A stretch of 64,000 nt of DNA, taken from contig QKEH01000008.1 in NCBI GenBank assembly GCA_003252385.1, positions 71,967 through 135,966 on the forward strand, given 5' to 3'. Source of the stretch: Bacteroidota bacterium (GTDB taxonomy: Bacteria; Bacteroidota; Bacteroidia; Bacteroidales; UBA10428). This document shows, piece after piece, positions 8,879 through 18,366 of the stretch. The number at the start of each line of letters is the position of its first letter. Position 1 is the stretch's first letter. The translations under genes and the position numbers were made by a program. The notes under the pieces are model-generated. The model was not told where the DNA came from. It ran no database searches and saw only the letters and a list, made by a program, of their open reading frames with translations.

Positions 8879-10495
8879 ATGAGAACCCATTGCTTAGCAC
8901 TGCTGGCGGCTACCGTAATAATAGCCTGCCAGCCACCAAAAGACATGGAGACGGAATCGATGACTAAACTGAATGAATTTGCGGTAGTTACACTAACCAC
9001 CGATCTCACTTCACTTTCTGAAACCCAAAAGCAAATGCTGCCTCTGCTCTTCGAGGTAGCCGATATTATGGACTCCATTTTTTGGAGTCAGGCGTATGGC
9101 AACAGGAACGAGCTGCTAGATACCTTAACCGACAGCACATTACGCCAGCTGGTCGAAATAAATTATGGCCCATGGGAACGCCTGGGAGGCAATAGCCCCT
9201 TTATCGATTCGGTAGGCGTAAAACCTCCAGGTGCCAATTTCTACCCTGTCGACATGACTAAAGAAGAATTCGACACGCTGGACGATTCTTTAAAAAACAG
9301 CTATTACACTCTGCTGCGACGAGGAATTCAGGGCGAATTAAAGGTTATTCCCTACCACCAGGCCTACGCTCCACAGGTGGAACGTGCCGCCGGACTCATG
9401 CGCAAGGCCGCAGACTTGTCAGAAGACGATGGTTTTAAAACCTATTTAACCCTGCGTGCTGAAGCTCTGCTAACGGACAACTACCAACCCAGCGACCTGG
9501 CCTGGATGGATATGAAAAATAACCAGATAGACTTTGTGGTGGGCCCGATAGAAAATTACGAAGATCAACTCTTTGGCATTAAAACCGCCCACGAGGCTTA
9601 TATTCTAATTAAGGATACCGCATGGTCTACACGACTGAACCGTTATGCCACCTTACTACCAGAACTTCAAAGTCAACTTCCGGTTGAAGCCCGTTACAAA
9701 GCCGAAACCCCGGGTTCAAATTCCGAACTGGCTGCTTACGATGTAATCTATTACGCCGGCGACTGCAATGCAGGAAGTAAAACCATAGCCATTAACCTGC
9801 CCAACGATGAAGAAGTGCAACTGGCTAAAGGCAGTAGAAGATTGCAGCTAAAAAATGCCATGCAGGCCAAATTCGATAAAATTCTTTTACCCATTGCCGA
9901 CCAGCTGATTGCTCCTGATCAACGTCCCCATGTCACCTTCGATGCCTTCTTTGGTAACGTAATGTTCCACGAAGTGGCACACGGTCTGGGAATCAAGAAT
10001 ACAATCAATGGAAACGGAACCGTAAGAGAAGCTCTTAAGGAGCAATACGTTACCCTCGAAGAAGGCAAAGCAGACATTTTAGGATTATTTTTAGTGGAAC
10101 AGCTTATTGACATGAAAGAATGGAATGCTCCTGTTATAGACCACTACACCACCTTTTTGGCTGGCATTTTCCGCTCTATACGGTTCGGTTCTTCCAGCGC
10201 TCACGGACAAGCTAATTTGATTCGCCTGAACTTTTTTAAGGAATATGGCGCGTTTGAGCGCAATGAAGATGGGCAATATCGTGTAAATGAAAAACAGATG
10301 CAGAAAGCCATTTCGGCGCTTTCCGAACAAATTTTAATCATCCAGGGAAATGGCGATTACCAGGCGGCCACTAAGATGCTGGCTCGTTATGGTTATATTT
10401 CTCCGGAACTTGAGGCGGATCTGAAGCGAATAAATTCCAGAAAAATTCCGGTGGATATCATATTTGAGCAAGGCCCCAAAGCTCTGGGACTATAG
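8879..10495 (+). CDS. M49 (dipeptidyl peptidase III)-like metallopeptidase lipoprotein
   Basis: A 538-residue predicted lipoprotein: hydrophobic leader 'THCLALLAATVIIAC' then Cys17. The C-terminal half contains His364-Glu365-Val-Ala-His368 ('HEVAHGLG') and, about 26 residues later, 'LEEGKAD' (394-399). These are the two His ligands and the Glu expected for a zinc peptidase arranged like dipeptidyl peptidase III. Classical M49 enzymes carry HExxGH; here the motif is the ordinary HExxH spacing, as in the divergent bacterial relatives often annotated 'Zn-dependent hydrolase'. It lies 15 nt after proS and may be co-transcribed. Metal-dependent hydrolysis is likely; dipeptidyl release is only inferred. 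Confidence 0.8.
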   Translation: MRTHCLALLAATVIIACQPPKDMETESMTKLNEFAVVTLTTDLTSLSETQKQMLPLLFEVADIMDSIFWSQAYGNRNELLDTLTDSTLRQLVEINYGPWERLGGNSPFIDSVGVKPPGANFYPVDMTKEEFDTLDDSLKNSYYTLLRRGIQGELKVIPYHQAYAPQVERAAGLMRKAADLSEDDGFKTYLTLRAEALLTDNYQPSDLAWMDMKNNQIDFVVGPIENYEDQLFGIKTAHEAYILIKDTAWSTRLNRYATLLPELQSQLPVEARYKAETPGSNSELAAYDVIYYAGDCNAGSKTIAINLPNDEEVQLAKGSRRLQLKNAMQAKFDKILLPIADQLIAPDQRPHVTFDAFFGNVMFHEVAHGLGIKNTINGNGTVREALKEQYVTLEEGKADILGLFLVEQLIDMKEWNAPVIDHYTTFLAGIFRSIRFGSSSAHGQANLIRLNFFKEYGAFERNEDGQYRVNEKQMQKAISALSEQILIIQGNGDYQAATKMLARYGYISPELEADLKRINSRKIPVDIIFEQGPKALGL

Positions 10496-10510
10496 ACTAT
10501 CCAAGGTCAA

Positions 10511-10963
10511 TTATTTCTGATCCGTTTTTCGGAATTCTATCACCACTCCCAAACAGCGTCGGTCGTTTGCCGACTTTTCATCGCCCTCTGGTACCGAAAC
10601 CTCGATAATAAGATTACGGGTTACCTGGTTAGAGAAGGTTATGGATTCTTCATAGTTATTCTTGGCGTTGTCGTAAATCACGCGTTGTGCGGGGGTATCC
10701 TCCAGAATGCGCAATCGTATATCTCCAAATTTATGATGGGCACACACGGCAATGTAATAATCCTCGCCCGTATAAGCCACAATTTTAAGCTCGCTGGTCT
10801 GTCCGGGTCGAAAAAGTGCACTTTTCGACTGGCGACTGTAAAAAAAGGAATAATCGGCGTAAACACAGTGGTACTGATGATAGTCCGTACAATCCTGGGC
10901 AACCGTCCATATGGGCAGGATAGCCAAAACAAGGGCAATGCCTATTTGCATCTTGATTTTCAT
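10511..10963 (-). CDS. Small secreted four-Cys protein, copy A
   Basis: The start at 10963 opens a good signal peptide ('MKIKMQIGIALVLAILPIW', cleavage near 'VAQ') and lies 7 nt after the upstream lipoprotein gene; a longer frame from 11035 would overlap that gene. The 150 residues include Cys25, Cys33, Cys74 and Cys137. A homologue at 30239-30685 has cysteines at 25, 33, 74 and 136 and shares 'VC....DI..(K/R)(I/V)' and 'V(I/L)YDN', so two disulfides in a small beta-rich exported domain are likely. No named family recognised. It ends the unit ABC transporter - lipoprotein - this gene, so a periplasmic or surface role tied to those partners is inferred. Confidence 0.75.
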   Translation of the reverse strand: MKIKMQIGIALVLAILPIWTVAQDCTDYHQYHCVYADYSFFYSRQSKSALFRPGQTSELKIVAYTGEDYYIAVCAHHKFGDIRLRILEDTPAQRVIYDNAKNNYEESITFSNQVTRNLIIEVSVPEGDEKSANDRRCLGVVIEFRKTDQK

Positions 10964-10970
10964 ACTTAAT

Positions 10971-11882
10971 CTAGTTTTCCAGTGTTTCAGTAATTCGCAG
11001 TCTGGTTTCGTTGGTGACGGATTTAAGTTTTGCAAATTGTTCCTTTGTAATACTTACCCGCGTACCCCCGCCAATAAAGAGTGAACCATCCTCATTTTTA
11101 GTAACCTGGGTCTCCTCTTCTTGTAAACGAAGCTCGTTAAACACTGCCCGGATGGAATGAATTAATTCCACGGCATCTTGAACATTCTTGTCGCCGGAGT
11201 ATTCCAGCGCATAATTCAACAGGTTTTCAAGCACATACTTCTGATCGGAAATTCGCTGTACAATAGCGTTATCCGCCGAAAAATCATCTACCAAACCAAA
11301 TGCCAGATGCAAACTTTCCACAAAGGCTCCAATGGATATGATCGCAAAAATCTTTTCCTTATCCTCGCGTACCAGGTAATCGGAAATATTACCAAATGCC
11401 TCGTCGGACAGCGCTTTTAAGGAGTCCGGGCTATCCAAATTTTGCTCAAATCTATTGAGCAGGCCGGGATCAAAGGCAGAGATAATTCGCAATTTATCGC
11501 AAAGGCCATAGACTACCTGAAAATAAACCAAAGCTTCCTTTTGCCTTTGAAATAGCGTGATATAAGCCAAATCAGCCGTATACACCCCAAGGTTCAAGGC
11601 CTGCGATTTAGAATCGAGAAACGAACGGGCATTTTCAATGGGCAACAGGAGTTCATCATTAAAAGAAAGCTTCTCCCGGTCGATAAAATTTAGCATCTCA
11701 TCAGGAGAAGGAAAACGGTAGTACACCTCCTTGATATTTTCCATGTTCTCAAAACCGGTCATTTCGGGTGCCTCCAGAGTTTGCCGGACTTCGCTACGAT
11801 TGCGGCACGAGAATACACCCAGCGCCACCACACCACTCAACAGCAGTGCCAGGGGCACATGAATTCGACGCTTACTTTTCAT
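10971..11882 (-). CDS. Lipoprotein of the 'ALNLGVYTADL' family, copy A
   Basis: A 303-residue predicted lipoprotein (lipobox 'VFSC', Cys26) that is otherwise mostly helical. Landmarks are 'FPSPDEML' (57-64), 'ALNLGVYTADL' (95-105), a stretch 'IISIGAFVESLHLAFGLV' and an end 'ISITKEQFAKLKSVTNETR'-like. It is a clear paralogue of the lipoprotein at 30698-31633, which keeps PSP.E, ALNLGIYTTDL and a similar tail. I recognise this as a common unnamed Bacteroidota lipoprotein; no activity is known to me. It is 14 nt downstream of the ABC transporter gene and 7 nt upstream of the four-Cys protein, suggesting one operon. Confidence 0.8.
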   Translation of the reverse strand: MKSKRRIHVPLALLLSGVVALGVFSCRNRSEVRQTLEAPEMTGFENMENIKEVYYRFPSPDEMLNFIDREKLSFNDELLLPIENARSFLDSKSQALNLGVYTADLAYITLFQRQKEALVYFQVVYGLCDKLRIISAFDPGLLNRFEQNLDSPDSLKALSDEAFGNISDYLVREDKEKIFAIISIGAFVESLHLAFGLVDDFSADNAIVQRISDQKYVLENLLNYALEYSGDKNVQDAVELIHSIRAVFNELRLQEEETQVTKNEDGSLFIGGGTRVSITKEQFAKLKSVTNETRLRITETLEN

Positions 11883-11896
11883 AGTCGACGAGTTTA

Positions 11897-14800
11897 TTAT
11901 TGATTTCTGATAATTGGCTTTATTGCTTCCACCACGTGATATTTCCAGCGTGCATAGAGCTTTGCGGATGTGGCGTATTCTATAAAATTAATAAACTTCT
12001 TGAGCAAATCATACAAAAGCGCCAAATAGAATACCACACCCATAAGCAGTATCACCAACAAATTAAACCAGTAGGTAGCTATATAGTCATTGCCAATCCG
12101 CTTCTCAGCGGCAAAAAAATGAGCCCTGCCTAACGGATGCTCCGGCAGCTTATAAACCGGGTCATCCTTACGAATCAGCCGATTATCGTATTCTTGTATT
12201 TTCAAGGCATCGCGCTTACTCAAAAGGATTTCTTCCAGACTGTTACTGAAATAGGACTGTCGAAATTCCGTTAACCGTTGGCTTCCTCCTAACGATTCCC
12301 GTAAATTCAGCAATTGTTTATCCTTTTCTTCCACCGCATCGTCGAGTGCTCTGCTGTATACTCCACGGGTCTGGTCGATGAAGGTACGAATTTTGTTAGC
12401 GGTGGAAAGGCCAAAGTCAACCGGGTTCAGTCCACTGACAAAACGTACATCGGCACCTTTCATCTGGGCGCCCAGGCTAAGTATTTCCTCTTCTAACAGC
12501 TCCATATCTTCCTGAACCTGAGATAAATTTGCATTTGTTTTAACATTACGCTCTACCGTTGCCAGTTTCAACCGCAACTCAGGAATCAGGTAGTTGATTT
12601 TATAGGCCGCATCGCTTGCCATTTGATCGATCCGGAAGAACTGCTTCTGATAGGCATTGTTCCGGAATTGGTTTACAGCGAGCGCCTCATAGGCCCATCG
12701 CGAAACCATCAGATCGCCCACAATGGGTACGTATTGCGGATTGGTTAGCCGGGCATTCAGTTTATCGAAACGAATCATAGCTCCTCCCAGAATAATTTGA
12801 GGAACAAGCAGCAAGGGAATGAGGATGTAGATGGAAACTACCGATTTAAGCGCCGCGGAAATGTTCAACCCAATCAGGTTGGACAGCACGGAAACACTGA
12901 AAAGCATGAGCCAGTAGTAAAAAAACAAGCCTTTTATTTGAAGTATCGAATTCCCAACCCACACAAACAGGAAAGTTTGAATGGCTGACAGCACCACCAA
13001 AAGAACTATTTTGGAATTGTAATAACTGAATCGGCTCAGGTTAAGAAACGACTCGCGCTGGAGAATCCTTCGATCGCGGATGATCTCTTCGGCACTCACC
13101 ATGAGCCCTAAAAACAAGGCCACAATAACGCTCATAAAGAGGTACACCGGCAAATTAACATTTTCGCTGAAAATGTACGCATTGACATTTTCAAGAGTTC
13201 CGGCATTGAACTTAGTAAACCAGCCTAAAATGAAGGCCAGGAAAGGTGCTTCCAGAAGGTTTATCAGCAGATATTGTTTATCGGTAATTTTAGAAAGCAG
13301 ATTTCGGATACTGAAAATTTTAAACTGAACAAAGCGATCGGGCACTTCAAAATCGTTTTTAGGTAAATCGGATTTAATCTCCGCACCCAGGCTTATTGAA
13401 GGTTCCAGCTTTTTCTTATAACTGTCGTACCATTGATCGGGGCTTACCTGCCGCTCCAGAGTAGGATAACCGGCTTCGTCTACCTTTTTGGATTCCAGAA
13501 TTTGCAGCAGCTGTTCGGGGTTCACATTGCCACAGGTAGGGCACTCGCCATCCTCAGCATTAATCAGCTGATTGTGCGATTTAAAGTATACCAGGGCGTC
13601 CAGCGGATTGCCATGAAAAACAATCCGGCCGCCCTTGTCCATAACCAGCATACGGTCGAATCGCTTGTATATGTGCGATGAGGGCTGATGAATGTTCACC
13701 ACCACCAACTTGCCATTCAGGCTTTGTTCCTTTAACAGGTCAATTACCACGTCCGAATCGGACGAAGATAATCCGGAAGTGGGCTCATCCACAAAAAGAA
13801 CGTACGGTTCGCGTATCAGCTCCAGGGCTATATTCAGGCGTTTGCGCTGCCCACCGGAAATAAATTTTTTCAAAGGATTACCTACCACCAGATGCCTGAT
13901 TTCGTAGAGCTGTAAATCCTTAAGCACCTTCTCCACCCGGATTTTAATCGAGGCATCGTCAAGATTTTTAAAACACAGCTTGGCATTGTAGTACACATTT
14001 TGCTCAACGGTCAATTCCTCCATCAACAAATCGTCCTGGGGTATGTAGCCAATAATACCTTTTATTGCCTCTTTTTCGCTATGAATATTATAGCCGTTAA
14101 TGAGTACCCTGCCACGTTTGGGTTTTAAATTTCCATTTAAAAGATTGAGCAAAGTGGACTTACCCACGCCACTGCCTCCCATAATACCCAGCATGACCCC
14201 TGACTCTTCGTACATGGTAAAGGAATGAATGCCATTATCCGAATTTTTAAAGCGAAACTCAGCCTTCTCCACGGCAAAGTTCACCTTGTTCGGCATTCTC
14301 AGGCGCAGGAACTCTTTTACGATGTCGCTGTAATAAATGGTACCTATCAGTGGGCTCTTCAAGGTAGATCCTTTCTCCATGTAATAGCTCCTGTAGGGTA
14401 TCACCTGCTGCCCTTTGTAATACAGCCGATCGTCGGCTTCAATATTTCGAAACAAGTAGGTATCGGCCGGTTCCACATGCAAAAACACCAGTTTACCCTT
14501 AAAATACTCCCGGTACAGGTGCCGAATGCCCCGGTACTGGGTTTCGTTCTGACCGTCAACAATGAGAACACTTTCCTTATCGGGCACTTCATACAACGAA
14601 TCAAGCACAAACGATTTACAGGATTTAAAGGTTAAATCGTCGAACTTAAACGCTGTGGATATGGCGTGTATAAAATCCACCTCCTCCCTGGGGGTCACTT
14701 CCTTCAGGTTCAGGATTTCAAAAAGCTGCATCAGGATCAGAAGCTTTTGCTTCACATCGAGCACCTTATTTATGTCTTCGCAAATGATAATGGCTTTAAC

Positions 14801-15025
14801 CGAAAAAAGCGACAACTGCTTCTCGCCGGTTTTCATTTCCCGCTCCCGAAGGCTGCTGTGGTAGAAATCGTACATAATCAGGTACTGATTTACCTTGCCG
14901 GGACTGACCAGTTGTTTCAGATACGATTCAATAATAGCACGACACCCCGACAGGCTCTCCTTGGGATGAACCTGCGTTACAATGGCAAACAGTCGCATCA
15001 GGGCTTTGAGAATCGTTTCGGTCAT
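11897..15025 (-). CDS. ABCG-like ABC transporter (ATPase and permease fused) with extra N-terminal domain
   Basis: A 1042-residue half-transporter. Residues 1 to about 130 form a helical domain resembling TerB-like folds (weak resemblance), followed by a linker. The ATPase has Walker A 'GGSGVGKST' (283-291), signature 'SGGQRKRLNIALEL', Walker B 'YVLFVDEPTSGL' and switch His in 'NIHQPSSHIYKRFDRM', the arrangement of eukaryotic ABCG/White proteins. After it comes a short 'CPTCG' segment, then a permease with about six membrane spans and a long soluble coiled insert before the last span. The same unit encodes an exported lipoprotein and a four-Cys protein, so it may work on the envelope. Substrate unknown. 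Confidence 0.88.
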   Translation of the reverse strand: MTETILKALMRLFAIVTQVHPKESLSGCRAIIESYLKQLVSPGKVNQYLIMYDFYHSSLREREMKTGEKQLSLFSVKAIIICEDINKVLDVKQKLLILMQLFEILNLKEVTPREEVDFIHAISTAFKFDDLTFKSCKSFVLDSLYEVPDKESVLIVDGQNETQYRGIRHLYREYFKGKLVFLHVEPADTYLFRNIEADDRLYYKGQQVIPYRSYYMEKGSTLKSPLIGTIYYSDIVKEFLRLRMPNKVNFAVEKAEFRFKNSDNGIHSFTMYEESGVMLGIMGGSGVGKSTLLNLLNGNLKPKRGRVLINGYNIHSEKEAIKGIIGYIPQDDLLMEELTVEQNVYYNAKLCFKNLDDASIKIRVEKVLKDLQLYEIRHLVVGNPLKKFISGGQRKRLNIALELIREPYVLFVDEPTSGLSSSDSDVVIDLLKEQSLNGKLVVVNIHQPSSHIYKRFDRMLVMDKGGRIVFHGNPLDALVYFKSHNQLINAEDGECPTCGNVNPEQLLQILESKKVDEAGYPTLERQVSPDQWYDSYKKKLEPSISLGAEIKSDLPKNDFEVPDRFVQFKIFSIRNLLSKITDKQYLLINLLEAPFLAFILGWFTKFNAGTLENVNAYIFSENVNLPVYLFMSVIVALFLGLMVSAEEIIRDRRILQRESFLNLSRFSYYNSKIVLLVVLSAIQTFLFVWVGNSILQIKGLFFYYWLMLFSVSVLSNLIGLNISAALKSVVSIYILIPLLLVPQIILGGAMIRFDKLNARLTNPQYVPIVGDLMVSRWAYEALAVNQFRNNAYQKQFFRIDQMASDAAYKINYLIPELRLKLATVERNVKTNANLSQVQEDMELLEEEILSLGAQMKGADVRFVSGLNPVDFGLSTANKIRTFIDQTRGVYSRALDDAVEEKDKQLLNLRESLGGSQRLTEFRQSYFSNSLEEILLSKRDALKIQEYDNRLIRKDDPVYKLPEHPLGRAHFFAAEKRIGNDYIATYWFNLLVILLMGVVFYLALLYDLLKKFINFIEYATSAKLYARWKYHVVEAIKPIIRNQ

Positions 15026-15178
15026 GGATGTAACTAACAGCTTTACATGTTGAATTTAACAATAATATTACAATTTATCGATTCGATGTATTTTGTAACC
15101 ACACATTTTTTACCAAAATTAGACATGCAGGACAGGCATCCCCGTTTTTTATTCTATTTTTACCTTGTTTCATACTGA

Positions 15179-16291
15179 ATGTCCACAACTATGAGCAGCA
15201 CCATTAAAGTATTAATTGCCGATGATGAATCGATAGGCCGCCAGTTACTGGAGGCCATTCTGATGCCGGAAGGCTACCAGTTGATAATGGCTGCTGACGG
15301 ACAAGAAGCATTGAATGCTGCTTTGCACGAACTACCGGATTTTATTCTGTTGGATGTAATGATGCCCAAAATGGATGGATTTGAAGTGTGTAAACGAATC
15401 CGCCAGGATGCTGCCACGGCTCATATTCCGGTTTTTCTGATCACCGCCCTCGATGACAGGGACTCCCGAATACGGGGTATTGATTCCGGTGCCGACGATT
15501 ACATTTCGAAACCCTTTGACCGGCTCGAAATTATGGCGAAAATTAAAAATAGCGCCAACCGGATCCATCAACAGAAGACTGGCCAATCGGGTAACCCGGA
15601 AAAAACGATTTCGCAGACCCAGCAGCCCGAAACCGACCGAAAGTTGATTCTGGCTCTACAACAGCTTATTCTAAACAGCGAGAAAAAAAGATGCTATAGT
15701 TTCCGTTCGTCAAGCCAAACATCGACTGAATCGAAACATGCCCTTGCGGTTGAAGATCAGTCGACTATCTTGATCTCGAATAAACTCGACACCGGAAATG
15801 CTGCACTGACCAACGCCATTTTCATTACCATTTGGAAGGAAAAAATCAGAAACCCTTTCAGTAACCTGCACGAAGTACTATTGGCCTGCATTGAAGGTTT
15901 TAACGAACTGATCCAGAATAATAAGCTGGAAATGCTTGCCAAGGCAGGAATTTCTATTGGAATGCTACGTGTAAATCCCGAAACCAAAGAATTACAAGCC
16001 TGCGGCGTAAATCAGACGCTTTTTGTGCAGGCCAAAGATATTATGCTGGGATCAAAAGTTCCATCCGTATATCAGTCCTACTATCTGCAGGGAACGCAAA
16101 CCCTGAAATTTCCGGAAACGATCAGTACGGTACTACTCTCACCTAATGCCTACGAAACCATCAACCAACAGGAATTTCTGCAATTTGCCAATCGGGAATT
16201 GATACAGGTTAACGACCAGAAGTTCCGGGACAAACTTAACCAGAAATTCAAAACAACGGAAGATGTCTTTGGGGTTAAGATGGTAGTTTAA
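15179..16291 (+). CDS. Response regulator with receiver and degenerate PP2C/SpoIIE-like output domain
   Basis: 370 residues. The receiver domain (about 8-130) has the acidic pair 'ADDE', phospho-acceptor Asp59 in 'FILLDVMMPKMDGFEV', Thr in 'FLITALDD' and Lys in 'YISKPFD'. A Gln/Ser-rich linker follows. The C-terminal part ('ISIGMLRVNPETKELQACG', 'TVLLSPNAYETINQQEF') resembles a PP2C/SpoIIE phosphatase fold but lacks most metal-binding aspartates, so it is probably a non-catalytic or highly divergent output module. The outer-membrane barrel gene starts 7 nt later, so the two are likely co-transcribed. No histidine kinase is nearby. Confidence 0.85.
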   Translation: MSTTMSSTIKVLIADDESIGRQLLEAILMPEGYQLIMAADGQEALNAALHELPDFILLDVMMPKMDGFEVCKRIRQDAATAHIPVFLITALDDRDSRIRGIDSGADDYISKPFDRLEIMAKIKNSANRIHQQKTGQSGNPEKTISQTQQPETDRKLILALQQLILNSEKKRCYSFRSSSQTSTESKHALAVEDQSTILISNKLDTGNAALTNAIFITIWKEKIRNPFSNLHEVLLACIEGFNELIQNNKLEMLAKAGISIGMLRVNPETKELQACGVNQTLFVQAKDIMLGSKVPSVYQSYYLQGTQTLKFPETISTVLLSPNAYETINQQEFLQFANRELIQVNDQKFRDKLNQKFKTTEDVFGVKMVV

Positions 16292-16298
16292 CCTGGCG

Positions 16299-18221
16299 GT
16301 GCACCTTCGACGAATCGCCCCATTCATGGGACATAAGCCACTACAAATAATCATTTTCCTGACGCTGACCTTCCCAATCAGCCCGGCATGGTTATGCGTT
16401 GCAGCGAGCACTCCGGACAGTTCTCTTGTTCCTGTTCTGGTTTCGCCTCCCTACTCCATCCCTGCTCAAAAACAGGTGACGGATAGTTTTCCCAACAGCC
16501 CGGATAAAGACAAGTTTGTTCAGGAATATAAAGATTTATTGATCAACACTCTTAAGCGAAGCCCCGACCCGGTTTCCCAAGACAAAGTACAACCCGTTGT
16601 ACCCAAAAACAATTTCGAGGAGTATGAGAACCTCATTGTGCGTAACATTCGTTTTTTGCAGCTTGAGGTGTTTGGGCAAAATGTAAACGACACCACGGTG
16701 CAACCCGATTCCTGGGCAGAGCGTCTGGGGAATGGACTGCATATTAATACCCTGGAGTACGTTCTCAAAAACCGCCTCTTGTTTAATGCCGGGGATCCGC
16801 TCGACTTGTATACCCTTTCTGAAAACGAACGGATGTATCGCCTGTTGCCCTTTATTGGCGATGCCCGGGTGTTAGTAACCCCGGCAGGTACCGATAGTGT
16901 CGATATCACTTTCGTAATAAAAGATGTTATACCCGTAAGTGGCAGTCTGGAAATTTTTGACGTGGTGTACGGCCGGGCCTCGATCAGCAATAAAAGTATA
17001 TTGGGACTGGGCCACGAAGTGTACTACAATAACAAGTGGAATGGCAACCGTGCCCCCTATTACGGGCATTCCATACGCTACCGGGTACCTAACATCAGCA
17101 ATACCTTTTTTGCGCTCGACGGATCCTACGAAAACACCTGGAATAAGGAAGCAGTGCACGTTTCGCTGGCACGTCCGTTCTATTCGGCACGTACCAAATA
17201 CGCGGGTGGCATTGCCTTCGATCAGGTAAATGCTTATATGAATATCGATTTTCCGAAGGATACCCACGACAGTATTGAAGTGGACTACAACTTTTACGAT
17301 ATGTGGATTGGGCGGGCGTTGAACCTAAAGCTGTTTTCCTCGAACGAGCGCCAAACTCACATTACCCTCACCACACGCTTTTACCGCTATGAATTTTTCA
17401 AACAACCCGGCGAAGTAGCTCTGGGATTCCTGCATGCCTACCACGAACGCGATATGTATCTGGCCGGACTCAGCATTTCCAGCCATGGGTATCAGAAAAG
17501 TTCGCTCATTTATGGTTTTGGACGAACCGAGGACGTTCCCTTTGGCCTTGCCCTGTCGGGGGTTATGGGCTTTGAAAGAAGCCAGTTTCAGGATCGATGG
17601 TATTTTGGAGGCACATTTGCCCATGCTACCAAGCTCACCCCCTACGGTTACTGGTACCACCAGGTTCAGTTTGGTACTTATCTGGGAAATTCGCCCGAAC
17701 AAGGGCACTTCACTTTTAAAATGAACTACTTCAGTCCCCTGCTAAATTCCGGCGGCCTCTATTCCTACCGTATGTTTGCCACTACCCAGTATCAATCCGG
17801 ATATCACCGCAACAAAGACGAATTCCTGAAATTTACTTCCCGCGATGGAATTCGCGGACTGTCGAGTTCTACTTTCCGCGGAAATCAGCGTTTGAACCTC
17901 AACCTCGATTTCAACTGTTATTCACCTCACTACGTCCTGGGCTTTCGGATGGTGTACTTTACTTTTTTCGATGTGGGCATTATCAGCAACGACTATTCCC
18001 GGTTGTTCCGCAACCAAACCTATAGCGGTTTTGGTATTGGAATAAAAGCCCGAAACGAAAACCTGATCTTCGACACCTTTATTCTCCAGTTGGGATACTA
18101 TCCGGTGGTGCCTGAAGGTGCCTCCCCTGAATATTTCCGATTAACGGCTACAGGATACCAGCGCTTTAACCGCTTTGTAGTGGAACGCCCTGAGGTATGG
18201 GATTACCAGGAAAGGTATTAA
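16299..18221 (+). CDS. BamA/TamA-like outer-membrane barrel protein
   Basis: A 640-residue exported protein (signal peptide around 'IIIFLTLTFPISPAWLCVA'; an alternative ATG at 16326 gives a tighter signal). After a Pro/Ser-rich spacer comes one POTRA-like unit ('ENLIVRNIRFLQLEVFGQN' to 'TDSVDITFVIKDVIPVSGS'). A long barrel with many aromatic-ended strands then runs to the end, including 'RDGIRGLSSSTFRGNQRLN', which looks like the conserved 'RG' loop of the BamA/TamA superfamily. It probably inserts or passes something at the outer membrane. Unusual is the tight link to a response regulator gene. The superfamily is fairly sure, the substrate unknown. Confidence 0.75.
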   Translation: MHLRRIAPFMGHKPLQIIIFLTLTFPISPAWLCVAASTPDSSLVPVLVSPPYSIPAQKQVTDSFPNSPDKDKFVQEYKDLLINTLKRSPDPVSQDKVQPVVPKNNFEEYENLIVRNIRFLQLEVFGQNVNDTTVQPDSWAERLGNGLHINTLEYVLKNRLLFNAGDPLDLYTLSENERMYRLLPFIGDARVLVTPAGTDSVDITFVIKDVIPVSGSLEIFDVVYGRASISNKSILGLGHEVYYNNKWNGNRAPYYGHSIRYRVPNISNTFFALDGSYENTWNKEAVHVSLARPFYSARTKYAGGIAFDQVNAYMNIDFPKDTHDSIEVDYNFYDMWIGRALNLKLFSSNERQTHITLTTRFYRYEFFKQPGEVALGFLHAYHERDMYLAGLSISSHGYQKSSLIYGFGRTEDVPFGLALSGVMGFERSQFQDRWYFGGTFAHATKLTPYGYWYHQVQFGTYLGNSPEQGHFTFKMNYFSPLLNSGGLYSYRMFATTQYQSGYHRNKDEFLKFTSRDGIRGLSSSTFRGNQRLNLNLDFNCYSPHYVLGFRMVYFTFFDVGIISNDYSRLFRNQTYSGFGIGIKARNENLIFDTFILQLGYYPVVPEGASPEYFRLTATGYQRFNRFVVERPEVWDYQERY

Positions 18222-18366
18222 TACCCCTCACCCTTAGGCACACCCATTAAAGAACGAACCCATTCAAATTTTTCTGTTACAAGTATTCTTGAAAAAAGTA
18301 AACAAAAGCACCTTCGCAATGTTAGTATTGCCAAATGAACATTTGTAATACCTTAAAAATAAAATT

